Below are positions 1 to 23,886 of a stretch of 64,000 bases of DNA, piece by piece. This stretch comes from Asterias rubens. Lineage: Eukaryota; Echinodermata; Asteroidea; Forcipulatida; Asteriidae. A model generated the notes under the pieces. The model had not been told where the DNA came from. It saw nothing but the letters and a program-made list of their open reading frames with translations, and searched no databases. Position 1 is the stretch's first letter, and every line of letters begins with the position of its first letter. A program made the translations under genes and the position numbers. Where the stretch lies: positions 1,054,001 to 1,118,000 of the forward strand of contig NC_047073.1 in assembly GCF_902459465.1 (NCBI RefSeq). Direction: 5' to 3'.

Positions 1-251
1 TCAGGAAATCCCCCGAGGTGGAGAAAAACTGAAACCAAATACGGCAGAATTACTTTTGTACAGATACAGGCTTTGTGATGATAATGAAAACGACATATTT
101 CCTGAAGAGTTCAACGAAATTAAACAAAAAAACATTTGGTTTTGATAGTCCAAAACCCCACCCACCAAGATAAAAAGATAAAATAAACAAGTTTTAATGA
201 CACTTCTGTATAAATTTAACCACTGTTTTTGCTTCCTTCTCACCACTACAG

Positions 252-10710
<10,459 letters not shown>

Positions 10711-13323
10711 AAGAGCCTCGTCAACAACCTCGTCAACAACAGGTAACTAGAAGCATACTCAAAAAGTTTGTACATTCAAAACATTTTTGACAAGTTGTCT
10801 ACTTTGTTAGACCATCAGTACTCAAAAAATGTTTTTGTGAAAATTCATGATATGTCGGAAGACCATATTTAAAATATTGTGAAGTGATGATATTACTTCG
10901 ACTGATTTTGTTGTTATTTAGTAAATTATGTATTTCTACTTTTAGGGAAAAGTTGGCAATAATGAATAATGAAATGAATGCAAATCTGTTTTTGATTTGC
11001 TAGAAACTATAGTTTCAGACAAGCTGACATGGCGGCCCTTGTAGGGTATTTTTCAATTTCAAACTGAAATAGCTTAACCAAACACATTGCTGTGAAGCCT
11101 TGGGTTTGAGTAGTTCCATGTTTTTAATTTAAATATTATCTCATTCAACAGTTGCTATTTGAATAAAAGAAAATAACAATTTCTTGTACACAGTCATAAA
11201 ACAATGGTTTTTCAAAAAATTTACATTTTCTGAAAAAAAACTGGAAAAAATAGGTTATGCATATCTCAAGCATCTTCAAACATTTTGTGTTCTTTGGTTC
11301 CCAATTGTTTTTTGAAGGAACCAAAAATCCTGTTTTAAAGTGACCTTAAACATTCAAGTTAAAAAACAATTAAGATTTCAAAGTATATAAAATTTGAAAG
11401 ATTATAAACTATTTTTTCTTCACGCTTTTATCCCAATTCGGATCTAATACTACAGAGGAAGAAATTGCACTGTATTACTATTTGAAAGATATGTTTATTT
11501 ATCAAGAATATAGGATTTAGAATTCTGTATTATTTGAATTAAAAGTTATGTGAGTTTTTTATCACCATGCAGCATGTATTTTATAGCAGTAGTCTATGCG
11601 TATTATATTACTAAGTACTAGGATACAAAATAGCTTTTGATATATATTTGTAATTCAGATCTTAACCAAAGTTAAGAAGAGTATTTTTATAAATTCAAAT
11701 GCAAGGCAAGGACTAAATTTCAAGGATATTGTATATATAAACAGAAAAAGATTCTGAAATAAGGATGGAAGTGCCAAAGTGTTTAATATTTTTGTACAAC
11801 TCAGAAATTTTTATTTTTTATTTTCATACCCAGAAATTTTGAAACGGAGTATATTTTGTAAAAGTTGTTTGTGGAAATGAAACATGAATAATGAAAACCA
11901 GATATATGTATATATTTTGTTTACTTCTAGCGTTATTTTCAGCAATGCTGTTTAAAGTGCATTTGCAATGGTCCAAGCTTTTGGCACAATGTCAAGATTA
12001 CGGAATGTTGTTAGCTGGTGACATGTATCTTCTAAGCCTTTTTTCCACTGCGCTTAGCAAGTTTGTGTGCTTACAGGCATTATGAAATTGGGCGCTTTTT
12101 GCCACATGGATAATTTATATGGAAGTAATAATTTTAACAAGCACGCACTTGGTGGTTCTAACACAAACCAAACATTTTTTTACCTGTCACCACTTTGCCC
12201 TATATAATTATTTTGACTTAAGCCTGGTTCATACTTCCTGCGAATGCGAAGCGAATCTTGACGTCACAAATTCGCAACGAACAATTCGCAGCAGTTGTCC
12301 TCTGCCTTACTCCTTTGCGATAATCGCTGCGAAAGGAGGATGTGACGTCAAATTCGCTTCGCATTCACATTCGCAGGAAGTATGAACCGTGCTACAAACA
12401 TGCTAATGTTTCAATAAACAATTTTTATTTGCAATGGATAACATTGTGAGACGTTTTTGTCAATAATGTGTTAATGTTTATCCTTTCTTTGGTTTAAAAA
12501 AATTTTGTACCTGTTCGCTTACCTTTATTTTCAAATTTAAGAACTTGACGATTGTCTTGATTAGCCCTGTATTATATTTGGACTGAAATATCAGCTCGAC
12601 ATGAAAGCTGTTTCCACTGATGCCCAGTCCATCCACACAATAAATATGTTACAAGACAACAGTCATACTAAAAACGAATTATAACACACTCCATATACAG
12701 ACAAGACAATAAAATGCAATTGCAAGACTTACCCAAAGTGCGCATTTTGAATAACGAAGATACAACGTGGTATTTGAAATAATATTAAAAAAAATGTCCG
12801 TTGCATGCTTTTGAAGACAATAGACGTACATTGATCAATACATACTGATCCGTTTGGTGCTGAAGTATAATCGACTCGGATTAAATCACGCGGATCGATT
12901 CAGACGAGAACAAGAATGAACCGAGTTGGAAGTCTGTGGCCTTTTCGAAACGACGTGTCACGACGGCTTCAGCTCAGCTTGGGCTCCGTTAGTAGATTGC
13001 AAACCTGCACATTCGGTTCTGTGATTGTAACAGAGGTAGGCGAAGCCTAAAAGTAAAGCCTTGATTTCAAAAAGGGCTTATTAGACCGTGTGTACAAATC
13101 TCGCGCGTGTTAAAAACGTAGCGGCTCAATTTGTTTTCTTTTACACTAATGTAATAATTAAAGAAATGCAGTGGGGAAACCCAAGGTTTCCATAAATGAA
13201 TGCTCGAGTATACGTGCATGACTTGCACAATCAATCGCAACATGGTTTCAGAGCCAGTTCTTGATTGTTACTAACTTTTTGTTTTGTAAATGGAAGTTTT
13301 TGTAACGAAACACCTAGAGTGGT
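10711..13323. other. Convergent 3' region between phosphatase and PHF24-like genes
   Basis: No coding exon was found here. It should hold the 3' UTRs of two converging genes. Candidate plus-strand AATAAA signals are at 11162, 12413 and about 12639; a minus-strand AATAAA (TTTATT) is at 12424-12429, eleven bases after the plus-strand one. Contents: AT-rich sequence to about 12030, a GGGCCC-family remnant to about 12100, then the element at 12220-12394. Confidence 0.6.
12220..12394. mobile_element. GGTTCATACTTCCTGCGAATG MITE (copy 1)
   Basis: The inverted ends GGTTCATACTTCCTGCGAAT flank an interior with TGACGTCA-type motifs and repeated ATTCGC words. The second copy at 46839-47026 has the interior reversed. 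The 12413 AATAAA lies just outside the right end. Confidence 0.88.
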
Positions 13324-16300
13324 TCAGAGAGCCGTCTGCTCATTGGTGACGACGTACGGTTTGATCGTCTGTGTGTTCGGCCTGGATGTAATGACAGCTA
13401 ACGCCTTGTTCCATATAAATCTCTCCCAGGTGATCATTCTGAAAAATTGAACAGCGAAATCATGACATGATGGAAACATCTATAAACTTAACACAGGTCT
13501 TTTTGGGCACTGTATCTCACTTAGTGTATGCATAAAATAACAAACCTGTGACAATTTGGGCTCAAATTGGATCGAAGTTGTTATTAGAGAATAATGAAAG
13601 CAAACACACTTGTTGCGCTTAAATTTGTGTGCATTCAGATGCACAAAAGACTTCAGCTGAAGTATTTTATTTTGATGGAGAAATTACTGCTTTCTCTAAA
13701 ACTATGTTGCTTAGAGGGATCCGTTTTGTCATAATACTTTTTTTTTACAATATCAACAGCCCTCAATATTGCTCGTTAACAAGTAAGTTTTCATACTGTA
13801 AGTGTAAGTACAAAGTGTACAGTGCCTTCTAAACACGTGTCTTATTTGCATTTGGACAAGTTTTGCTTGATGTTAGAAGTTGAGTTAATAACCTACTTGT
13901 TGCACTCGTCTGAACTGCTTGATCTCTCAAATGAGCATATCAAGTTGAGTTAATAACCTACTTGTTGCACTCGTCTGAGCTGCTTGATCTCTCAAATGAG
14001 CATATCAAGTTGAGTTAATAACCTACTTGTTGCACTCGTCTGAACTGCTTGATCTCTCAAATGAGCATATCAAGTTGAGTTAATAACCTACTTGTTGCAC
14101 TCGTCTGAACTACTTGATCTCTCAAATGAGCATATCAAGTTGAGTTAATAACCTACTTGTTGCACTCGTCTGAACTGCTTGATCTCTCAAATGAGCGCAT
14201 CATTTCGTCCGTGTTTTGCAATCTGTATAATACGAAAATAAAATGGCTTTAGGATTACAAGTTGAACGGTTGAGGGGCTGCCAATATTAAGAGTTTAAAA
14301 TTGTCATCTTTAGATGTGTACAACCAGCCCTCTGCCAACTTCAATACAAATATAATTACAGGGTCTGCCCCCCACCCTTTGAAATAAATTGTGAAAGATG
14401 ATTTCGTGAATGAAGTACGAGAAGGCCTATAAAATAGACGAATCAAATACATATACACCTACCCCTGAGCCCTAAGCCATCCCCGGTAAGCCTGCTCCGA
14501 TTCACCCACGGTCACCAGCCCAATGTTATGCTTGTCGGACATCTTGAAGAACCTCCGGAGACGGGAAATCTCTTCCGATTTCAAATACTTAACGATTTGG
14601 CTCTGAAATTGGAGAAAGTATTGTTGGTATAGAGAGAATGGAAGTAACTTTAGGAGATTCAATTCAATTCAATTTCAAATCAATTCAAACTCGCATTTTT
14701 TGTTCCATACTTTCCTTAACAAATATTGATTAATTGTTGCTAACCTGTGGTTGGTGCTGCAATAATTTGACGGTCTCCACCATAAGGAAATCCCACCATG
14801 ACACCATGCCGTCGCCGTTGCGGTCGTATATTTCAAACTAAAAAATAAGTAAATAAAATAACTTGTGAAACTATTCAACCTTGCCTAAGTGGCCGCTACG
14901 TAACCTTTAATAACGGTACGTCTCAACCAAAGATCTTGCAGACTCTATACAACTTGGTTTAATTTTGTATGAGGTCATAGTATTTCCGGTTTTTTACTTT
15001 TTAGTAGAAAGAAAGAATCGGTGATTTTGTTTACTCTTAATTTATTTTGTAGTCAAACAACCCAGTGCTATACCTCTCTGTTGAACGACGTCACAACCCA
15101 AGCTTTTGCCAACCAAGGTTTGAAAACTTTTGAAAGCCAGAGTTTGTAGAAAATGTTGTACAAAATATTCCAAAATGGTGTTGAATTTGTTGGGGAAAAG
15201 TAACCAATCATAATATGCGGAGTATTTAATTGAATGTTTGCATTTTTGTTTAAGCAAGGTTTAAATAATCCTACCTTAGCTTGGCACTCTCTAACCTCTG
15301 ACCCCGACATGCAGTCGTGATGTTCCGCGTCATATTTTTTAACTTCATATTCCATGTAATTGGATAAGCTTATCATACCATCTATAAAGAATCATGTAAA
15401 ACAATAGATAGACCTATGGTTACATATAGATCTTAACACAGTTAACACACTCTTTGTCGTAAATTGATCACTTGACGCGAATGTATGGAACTGGTGAAGC
15501 AGAAAATGTTCCTTGATAAAAATTTCTGGTAAGCAAAAACGAGGATACCGCAGTCCCAAAATGCATGCGAGGGACAGGTTGTTGTTTTGTCTGCCATATT
15601 AACAATCGTTATTATTCCGGTGTAATTAAGTCGTTTGTTTGTACATAAAAACAGTTCTGTGGAATTTTAAAGCACACAACAAAGCACCGTAAAATGGGCA
15701 CTGTCTGCAAAAGGCATAGACTTGCGTAGTAGGCTACCCCCAAGTTTTGCATTATTATGAAAGCGAGATTTGATAAAGTTTTTCGTAAACTGTTTATCAC
15801 AATTTATAATAACTTGATTAAATTTGCTTGACTGAATCTGACCTCCGTCTGTGTCGTAGTTATCGAACGCTACCATGAGGCCACTCATCGCATCCATCGT
15901 TATCAAGTCAACAAAAGAATCCTACAAAAAGTAATAATAAATGCAAACAATAATGGGCTAAAGAAATATCTTTATTGAAAAACCCTCTTCAAAATGTAGG
16001 CTATTTGTATACTTTTATAGAAGAAAATGTTGTCTAGGAAGTTGATTCGCCAAAGATAAATTGTTTTTGAAAACCCCATTTTCAAGTTATAGGCCTATTA
16101 TGAGCTGTTCTATATCTACTTTTTATTCGATGTTTTAGGGTCATTTTGTGGTAATTTGGGGGTCGGTTTTAGCAAACAGGTCTTCGTCACAAGTATTCTG
16201 CCACACAGGAAGTGAAATAAATAGCAAATAGCAATAGGAACTTATCAATCAATTTAATTATTGGAATGAATTCTCAGTTCTTAAGGTTTGGAAATGTTTG

Positions 16301-19103
16301 TGATGAATCAGCGTCTTGCACAGTATTCAATTATCTTTCGCATTAGCGATGAGCCTGCGGGGACATTGTTTTCCATTGGGGATCGGGCAGGGGCAATTTC
16401 CCCCTTTTTTCAAAGAGGGCACTGCGTGTATGTGAATGTTTCGTTTGAGGGGCTTCTGGAGGACCGCCAAACTGTTGGGTACATGTACCCTCGCCCCCCC
16501 CCCCCCCTCCCCGGTAGCAGCGCCGCTGCTCAAGCTATTAGTAAAAAGGTAATAGTTCGATGTGCTAAAATGACAACAGCAATCGGAGCCAAATTCATTG
16601 AGCTGGTCGGCAAACAAATAGCTTAGCATAAAACATTTCTGCTCACCAGAAAAAAAGGGTAACCAATTGATACCATCTCAAATGTACCGTCTGTGACAGC
16701 TTTCCCTTTGCTTGGTAGAAATCTATGAGCAATATTTTCTGCTTGAGCAGTTCTATAAATTTGGTCCAAGTGCCCTTAGTTTTAGAGAGATGCTGAAAGG
16801 ATTCGGGTACTTTTTTCAAAATGTCCACAGATTTACATTAAACTTACAGGGTTTGAAGATAACGATAGTGGAAAGCTTCCCTTCAATTTTTTGAGAAATG
16901 AGTAAAAACAAGTCACAAAAATCCCCTTAACCATTTATGATATTATACCAACACCACAGCATAACTGGTTAATACGTTTTTACATGCTCAAACTGAGACG
17001 AAAATTATTACTTTTACTCATTTCTCAAAAACTACAGCACCTTAGTAAGTAAAATTCCAAGGGAAGCTTTCTACTATCATAATCTTCAAACTGTGTAAGT
17101 TTAATGCAAATCTGTGGACATTGTGTTTTTTGTTAGGAAAAAGTACATCGTCCTTTAAAGCAGAACATACTCTCTGCCACAGATGCTGATATACGTAAGG
17201 TGGTATTTTAGCTGGTAACCTTAATCTGGTATGCATGATATTGTTGTGCTTGGCTATTTCCTTGGCTGAAGCATGGAGGAATATGGCTGAAGCAACACAA
17301 TGAAATTGGGTTCATGAGAATGGTTATGGCTTACACAGTCGGGACAGGTCCAACCGATCTCCGTATCGGCGCTCTCCAGTGCCTTGGCCGAGTTGGTGTC
17401 CAGTCCAATCCCTCGCCCGGTCAGACAGCTATGGTGGTACGGCCTGCCACACACTCGGCACTCGAGGATGGTTTTGTGTTTATACATCGCACAGATGACG
17501 CAAGGGTCGGTAAGCTCACTCTGAAAGTCAGACAATGTTTGGGCATTTTAAGCAAACACAATATTAATTTTACTCAGTCATACACACAAGCATCTTTACA
17601 TCCTGTCCCACCCATCACCATGTCAACTAAGAGAAACAGTTACCCCTGGAAAGGGTAGGCCCTAACCTCTGTATTTATGGTGATAAAGTTGCAAGACCGG
17701 GTTTTGAAGAAAAAAAATCAAAGTTTCATTCTCGCTTTTTCATGTCATAGGGCCTACATTAGTATCCTTCGAAAGATGGGCTATACGTCGCCCAAAGTAT
17801 TTCAAGTTTCTTGCATGGTTCTGAAGCTTGCCTCAGCTATAATATGGCTTGTGACTTACTGTGGCTCTGTACTCGTGCGTATATACAATTTTTTGCATTT
17901 TGCTTTTTCTTATACTACTCACAAAAATGCAAGTGTAAAAGTTTCCTAGCGCAACAAAATTATGCTTACCAGAATAAAGTTCCCAACTAAAAATGTAATA
18001 AGTATCTTGCTTATAGTTGTGCTTAACTCTATGAAATTCAGCCTATGGTTCCCGTCCATACCTCTAGCTGAGCATCATACTTCAGCTTGCTGTCCACATG
18101 GAATTCCGCGTCTCCAAGTGCAGTAAGACTGCTCAGTTCTTGTTCCCGGGTGAGAATTGCGTTGTCCCTCTCCGAAAGGTCCGCCAGTTTATTGGAAAGC
18201 GAGGATCCCTCTGCACCTGTTCTATTGGTTGCAAATTACAGTTGGTTTATTGATTTGGAATTTACTATTAATTCTGAGTCTGTGTGCGATCTGACAATGG
18301 AGACCTATATGACAAAATTGTCCCGTAATCTTCATCCAAGGCTGCTTTCTCGCCCCGCCTTCCACCTGTATGACCCCGGTTCGAACCCCACTGGGGCATG
18401 CACTATGTGGGTTGGGTTTTCAGTCCCTATTGACTGCGTGGTTTTCCTTAAATAGTTCTCTGGGGTTTCCTCCCACATCTAAAACTGAAATTTCTTCATT
18501 ATCTTCTCTTCTCGTTTGGCTCTAATAAAAGAGCGTTGATAGTAAGTAGGCCTTAAATAATCCAGATCTAGATCGCCAGAGTGGATGGACACCGAGTTTT
18601 GACTTGATAGGCTTAAAACAGATCTATCAATATGATGCAAAAAATCACGATGGCTCAGATTCATCACATCATCAGGTGCAGCACTATTTTTTGGAAATTT
18701 GAGCGTGGGGGGGGGGATCGTTCACTTATTGGAACTGTGTCCAACTGAGGGGGTGGGTGGGCATTGGGCAAACCTTTTACATAGACTGTAAGTTACTCGT
18801 TCTTTATCCGCAAGGAGCCGAATCCAAAGCCAAAACGGTGGATTCGAAGGCCCATGATCTCAGCCAATGTCTCAGAGTGAGTGCCAAATTATCTTGTATT
18901 GTGATTTTAACTTACTCATTGGTTGCGGACGTGGCTCCACCATCCGTCAATGCAGCGGTGCGATTTGCCGTTCGCATCGCCCTCACGATCAGACTCAACC
19001 TACCAACTTTCTGGGTTTGGTTCTTACGGGCATCCCAGTCAATATACTCCTCTTCCTTTTCCTTCTCAGTGCGCTTTATGGCTTTTGCTCCCACACTTCC
19101 CAT
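13324..19103 (-). CDS. PHF24: PHF24/GINIP-like protein: PHD finger plus two EF-hand loops
   Basis: Minus-strand exons in order: 18916-19103 (start), an optional 18486-18683, 18062-18221, 17335-17520, 15843-15921, 15275-15381, 14745-14837, 14463-14602, 13324-13438 (stop). The product is 421 aa with the optional exon, 355 without; human PHF24 (KIAA1045, GINIP) is about 400. The N-terminus MGSVGAK is followed by a QKV...LIVRAMRT segment like the human one. Exon 17335-17520 encodes a C4HC3 PHD finger (CVIC, CRVC, YHHSC, WTCPDC). Two EF-hand loops follow: DTDGDGMISLSN, whose fifth-residue Asp is made by joining two exons, and DRNGDGMVSWWD. The tail ITWERFIWNKA...SRPN matches the human C-terminus FVDWPTFL...ARPN. 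GINIP binds inhibitory G-alpha subunits in vertebrate neurons; the same role here is inference. The Asn and Asp at loop position 12 could weaken calcium binding. Confidence 0.87.
13877..14201. repeat. 65-bp tandem repeat, 5 copies
   Basis: Units starting AAGTTGAGTTAATAACCTAC recur at 13877, 13942, 14007, 14072 and 14137, exactly 65 bp apart and nearly identical, so recently amplified. They lie in the last intron of the PHF24-like gene. The stretch 13480-13815 just before is a worn copy of the TTAA-flanked element family. Confidence 0.95.
16640..17220. mobile_element. Large foldback repeat in PHF24-like intron
   Basis: Sequence near 16825-16885 (CCACAGATTTACATTAAAC and onward) is the inverted partner of 17055-17125 (GTAAGTTTAATGCAAATCTG). 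A related single arm is at 37290-37500 in an SSX2IP intron. No coding capacity was seen. The rest of intron 15922-17334 holds a C-run near 16495-16510 and nothing recognisable. Confidence 0.7.
18330..18520 (+). repeat. tRNA-derived SINE overlapping an optional exon
   Basis: The B-box-like GACCCCGGTTCGAACCCCAC is followed by a body ending TTTCCTCCCACATCTAAAAC and TGAAATTTCTTCATT. A related head is at 55480-55590. The 3' end runs across the donor side of the optional PHF24-like exon 18486-18683 on the other strand. Confidence 0.6.
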
Positions 19104-20329
19104 CTTGAGTTGTAAGTTCGTTTTAAACACCTTCAATTTGGATGATGCCCAAAAATGTTTTTTTTTTTAAATGATACGTCTGCGTTGCGTTTTACACCCA
19201 CTCATCGCGCAAACGAAGTTTTATTCCACCCGCGATTTATGCGCGCGCGTATGCGGCTTGCATAGCCTTGGCCTACCAGTCGTTTTTTATGCCAAATATT
19301 GTGATAGAGTCCGTCCGAACAAAACAAAATTAAACTCATTGTTTTAAAGTTTCGTTACCACATAACGAAACTTTAAAAGTACTCATTTGCGGGTTTGTTC
19401 TTCAATGCTTGACACTATACAATGACAACATTGATTGGGTGAATGTGGAGCTTCGTAAACCAATCAAAATTTACCGCGGAGGTTTAGAATGCACGCATGC
19501 GCTCTGACGGCGAAGGTAGTGCGCCTGTTTCTAATATCTAACAAGTATTTGGTGTTTTACAGTTTTATTAAATTGATTACGGATGTCACCATTATTAGCC
19601 AAAATTAATGTGACATATTTACATTTGTTAATTACAGTGCACATGTTGACCTTTGAAAAACAGTTAAAATCATTTAGGAACATTCTTTTCCATTGCGAGG
19701 CTTGACTGATGACACCAAATACACGATCAAGGGTGTATATTTTACCGGATATAAGAAATGCAGAAACCATGTTTACGTGCGTTCACCGTGCAGTTGTATT
19801 TCCGCAGATATTTTGGTGGTGAAATGACGGGAGAAAATGACGTTTAGGATATGACATCGACATGATCCAGCATATATTGTTGAAAGGTCAGTTTTAAGGG
19901 ACATTATTTTGTAATTAGAGCATTTTTGGTTACATTCGAGGCATCATAGCAAGTAACCACCATTGCTTTCCACCATCCATCATGTCCATGCGCAAACTAA
20001 ATACTACATACATGTATAGTGTGGGGCGCTGCAGAGAGACGTGAGTGCCGCTACATGAACATGTTTATCAATGAATACCAAACCATGGATCTATGGTGGT
20101 GATTGAAAAGCTAGCTTCATGAATGAATGTAGGTAGGTCTGCTCCTAATTCAAACTACATGTAGCCATAGTGGTTGTGGTCACATGGCATTCATTCATTT
20201 CACTTTTCAGACTTTTGTGTTGGATTTGGAATTTATTTGAACTGCTGATCATATCAGCTGATGGTTTGAAAAAGATTTGACTTGTGGTTGTCATGGTTGT
20301 GCATTGTTAAATTAAAAGTAAATTTTTAA

Positions 20330-20706
20330 ATGCACTGGACTCTATTAATACTCAAAATAAATAAAAGCATAAAGCCTGACTTAGTAACGAGTAATGGGAG
20401 CTGTTGATGTAGTATACAAAATTGTGAGAAACAGCTCCCTCTAGAGTCTAAAGTAACATAGTTATAAGAATTATTTTCCATGAATTTGATTTCGAGACCT
20501 CAGAATTAGATGTTGAGGTCCCGAAATCAAGCATCTGAAAGCACACAACTTCATGTGACAAGGGTGTTTTTGCGGATAACTTTCTGTATGGCGCCACCAC
20601 TTTTTCACTCATTTTTACAAAAAGGGATATATCAATCAGGTAAATTAGATACTATATTATTTTATTTCGAATGAAAAAGTGGTGGCGCCATACGGAAACT
20701 TTTCCG
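20330..20706. mobile_element. TTAA-type MITE fragment abutting a GGATAACTTTC MITE
   Basis: Sequence 20330-20570 is a minus-oriented, worn copy of the element at 26440-26818, including its central palindrome (GATTTCGAGACCTCAG). It stops at 20573, where a 133-bp element begins with GGATAACTTTCTGTATGGCG and ends at about 20706. Copies of the second element are at 48884-49003 and 61889-62159. Confidence 0.75.
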
Positions 20707-23700
20707 TTTTTCTTTCCATTATTGTCTTGCAACTTTGACAACAAATTGAGTACAAATTTTCACAGGTTTGTTTCTTATGCATACGTTGAAAATAACCAAT
20801 GAGTAGTTTCCCGTGCTTTGAAAAATAGTGCAATAGTTCATTATATTTTGCTGGCACCAGCTTTTAAAAGGTTTAAATGCTTAGCTGACAAATTTTCTTT
20901 TTTCATAAATAGGACTACTCTTTTTTATTATATCGATGAGGTTTTTTAGGTTTAAAAGTCAGAAAATCATAAATGATAAAAAATCTCTCAAAACACAGAA
21001 AATATTGAACTGTACATAGTACTTAATAGACAAAAAACATACACAGAAACTCAAACCCATTTGAGCATCACATGTTGTGATACAAAATACTACATGTACC
21101 AGCAGAAATAAAGGCCTACTGTACACTGTATGTATTAAATTATTAATTACACTTTGCTCAGTTTTATAACTAATGATGAATCAATAGCATTTGATGCATA
21201 ATTTACAGTTTGCATTCCAGTACAGTTAAAGTGAAAGTGATGCTATGCCTTTTGGTAGAAAGGAGTGAATAATAAACACATGTACAGGCATCGAAATAAC
21301 CCATGGTACCCACAGCAATTGACATGGTGCCCTTTGCAAAGTTCCATTACAAATTGACATTTTCATCTTAGATGAATAGAAGTGCCCCTCATAGGGTAAT
21401 TGTTTTGCCCAGGGTAATTGTTGGGTATTTTAAAGTTTTAAAAGCGATTGTACCTGATGTCTGTCAATAATTCTTTTTTGCAAATATTATAACTTCTATT
21501 CTAAGGAGCAAATCTATTGTAAAATACCTCATTTAAATCTGGTCCCTCGAACATGACATCACATCAGAACTCAATTGCTCATTTTGTATGCAATTGAAAA
21601 GCTTTCATACTATTCATCGAAGCATTGATAACTTGCTATTGCGAGTTTGTAGTGTCAACAGTTGTCACAATGGACGATTACGTGCCATTTCGTTTGTAAG
21701 TGAAACGGCCATAATTCATACAATGCTCAATTATGTCAGTGAACTTGCCTGTGGGGCTGACTGCATTGTGAACACGCCTCGGGGGGCACCTTGTTTGTGA
21801 AAGGTGAGAAATATTTGTTCACCTTGGAGTATGTTGGTCGGATGATTTTTAGAAATTGAATTTTTCAGTGTTGTATCGGTTTCCCTTTTTTTTCCTTTTA
21901 CTTGAGCTTTATAAAAAGCAAGGTGTTAGTCAGGCTGAGACAGGTCAGGAAAGAGTTTAAATTCTGAATTTACTTTTGAAACAACATGCAAGGAATACTG
22001 TAAAATGTAGGGACTTTCCAAATCTTTCTTTTGTTGTATAATTCAGAAGAGATTTTTGAAGTTGAATTGAAATTGTTTTGTGATTTAATACATTGTATTA
22101 TTTCATTTTATCACTTGGGATAAAATACATTATTCAGTGGACACCAACAACCGTTGTGGTGCCACCTTGGCTAAATTTGTCATGTTGGGTGGGCTTTTCA
22201 AATCCGCCGCAGTTGGCCTTTTCATTTTTCCCAGGGCTTTTCTGGGGTTCCTAGGTAGGGCACCCTTCTTCAGGATCATCTCACTTCGATTCAGCTTTCA
22301 ACCAATCTTGAAATATTATTACATGAAATGCTTTACTTTTTGAGAAAACAGTAAAACAATATCAATTCTCGATAACGAGAATTACGGAGTTATTTTAAAC
22401 ACATGTCATGACAGGGCAAAACGTGCGGATACAAGGGTGGGTTTTCCCGTTATTTTCTCCCGACTCCGATGACTGTTTGAGCCTTAATTTTCACAGGTTT
22501 GTTATATTGATATAATTATAGAAGTTGTGATACACGAAGTGTGGGCCTTGGACAATACTGTTTACCGAAAGGGTCCAATGGTTTTAATCTGGAGATCGCA
22601 GGGTAGGCCTACATGTACTTCCATTGGAAAATCTGAAAGTCAATATGAAATATTTGAAGGGCACCAGGGCCAAGACTAGTGGCAACGGAAGGCATGCCAT
22701 CTGTGGTCTGATACAGTGCATGCTGTATCTTCCAAGATGAATGAATGCATTTTTCGCTGTGGGGTTTGTACATTGATGAGCTGCTTTGGATCTATTTGGT
22801 TTGATGGATTGTCACATGTGCCTTGCTGCACGGGGTACACTGTACAAACATTATAGTCAGTAGGTATTACACAACATAGTTTATGTGTTTAACACCTCAT
22901 TTGTTATGTTTGTAGTCAAACAAGTGGTTTCTTATGGTACACACAATTATATACCATGCTTTTTAAATTTACAAATAATTTACTACATGTTTACAAGTAC
23001 TTGGGGCACTACCATATTATATTTTGTACACGTTACAGTTGTGTTTGTTTTCCTTTCGTGGTTAATTTTTAAAACCTATTCCTACTACATGTACTTAGGC
23101 AAATAATTTCTATGAAAACAAAATCGATACTTGTTCCACCTTGCTGCTCAACCTTTGTGTGCAGTGAAACAGGTGTTTAAAATTTATGTCTGTATCGTTG
23201 CCACAGCAACAGTATTATGAAGGCTAATTATGCTTGTTTTCATTTAGCAGCGCTCATTGTTGTACAATTTAATTTAAAAATTAAACTTTCATTTTGTTTG
23301 GAAATGTTCTTGACAGTAATTTGCATTATTACAGGTACATCATCGAATGGGTCGTAAAGTTGTTGGTCCCGTGTGTTATGCATGTAAAAGAACCAGTGCG
23401 CACATTAAAAAGAGCAGGCAAAGGGTTCAACCCCAGAGTTCCTGGTTTGATTGGCAGCATATCAGCTGCGCCACTGCACCTTGTAACTCATTAAATGACG
23501 GTATGTAAAGAAATTGGTCTCATACTTCAAAAACCGAGTTTAAAAGTAAAATACTGAAGGAAAATACTGAATGTTGAAGTGCTTAGTTAGAGTGTCACTG
23601 AGTGAAGGATTAAGAGCCACTATATAAGTTATCACACAAGCGCCAGTGGAATACAGAAAAATATAGCATTTCTGCATCCCATATCTAACGAGGCCGAATG

Positions 23701-23886
23701 GGAGTTGGATATGGGATGCGAGCGTGTGATAACGTATTTATCTTCAAACAAACTTGGCGCTTGACATAGAACACACAAGACGCAGGTAGTGATATAGGTT
23801 TATCACCACTCCATTCTGCGAATCTGATTTGAGGATTAGCGCGTACTTGAAGATAATGGACCATAATATGCACATGATGTTATATC

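Noticed and set aside
16643-16828. Possible extra PHF24-like exon on the minus strand
   Set aside because: It overlaps a foldback repeat, and the flanking exons 17335-17520 and 15843-15921 join directly in phase with a good match to the vertebrate protein.
17314-17658. 114-codon plus-strand frame
   Set aside because: It is antisense to the PHD-finger exon, which has the real family motif.
18087-18455. 122-codon plus-strand frame
   Set aside because: Antisense to a PHF24-like exon and running into a SINE.
23330-23494. Possible exon after TTATTACAG
   Set aside because: The sequence has the look of an interspersed repeat tail (GCATGTAAAAGAACC), no partner exons and no protein match.
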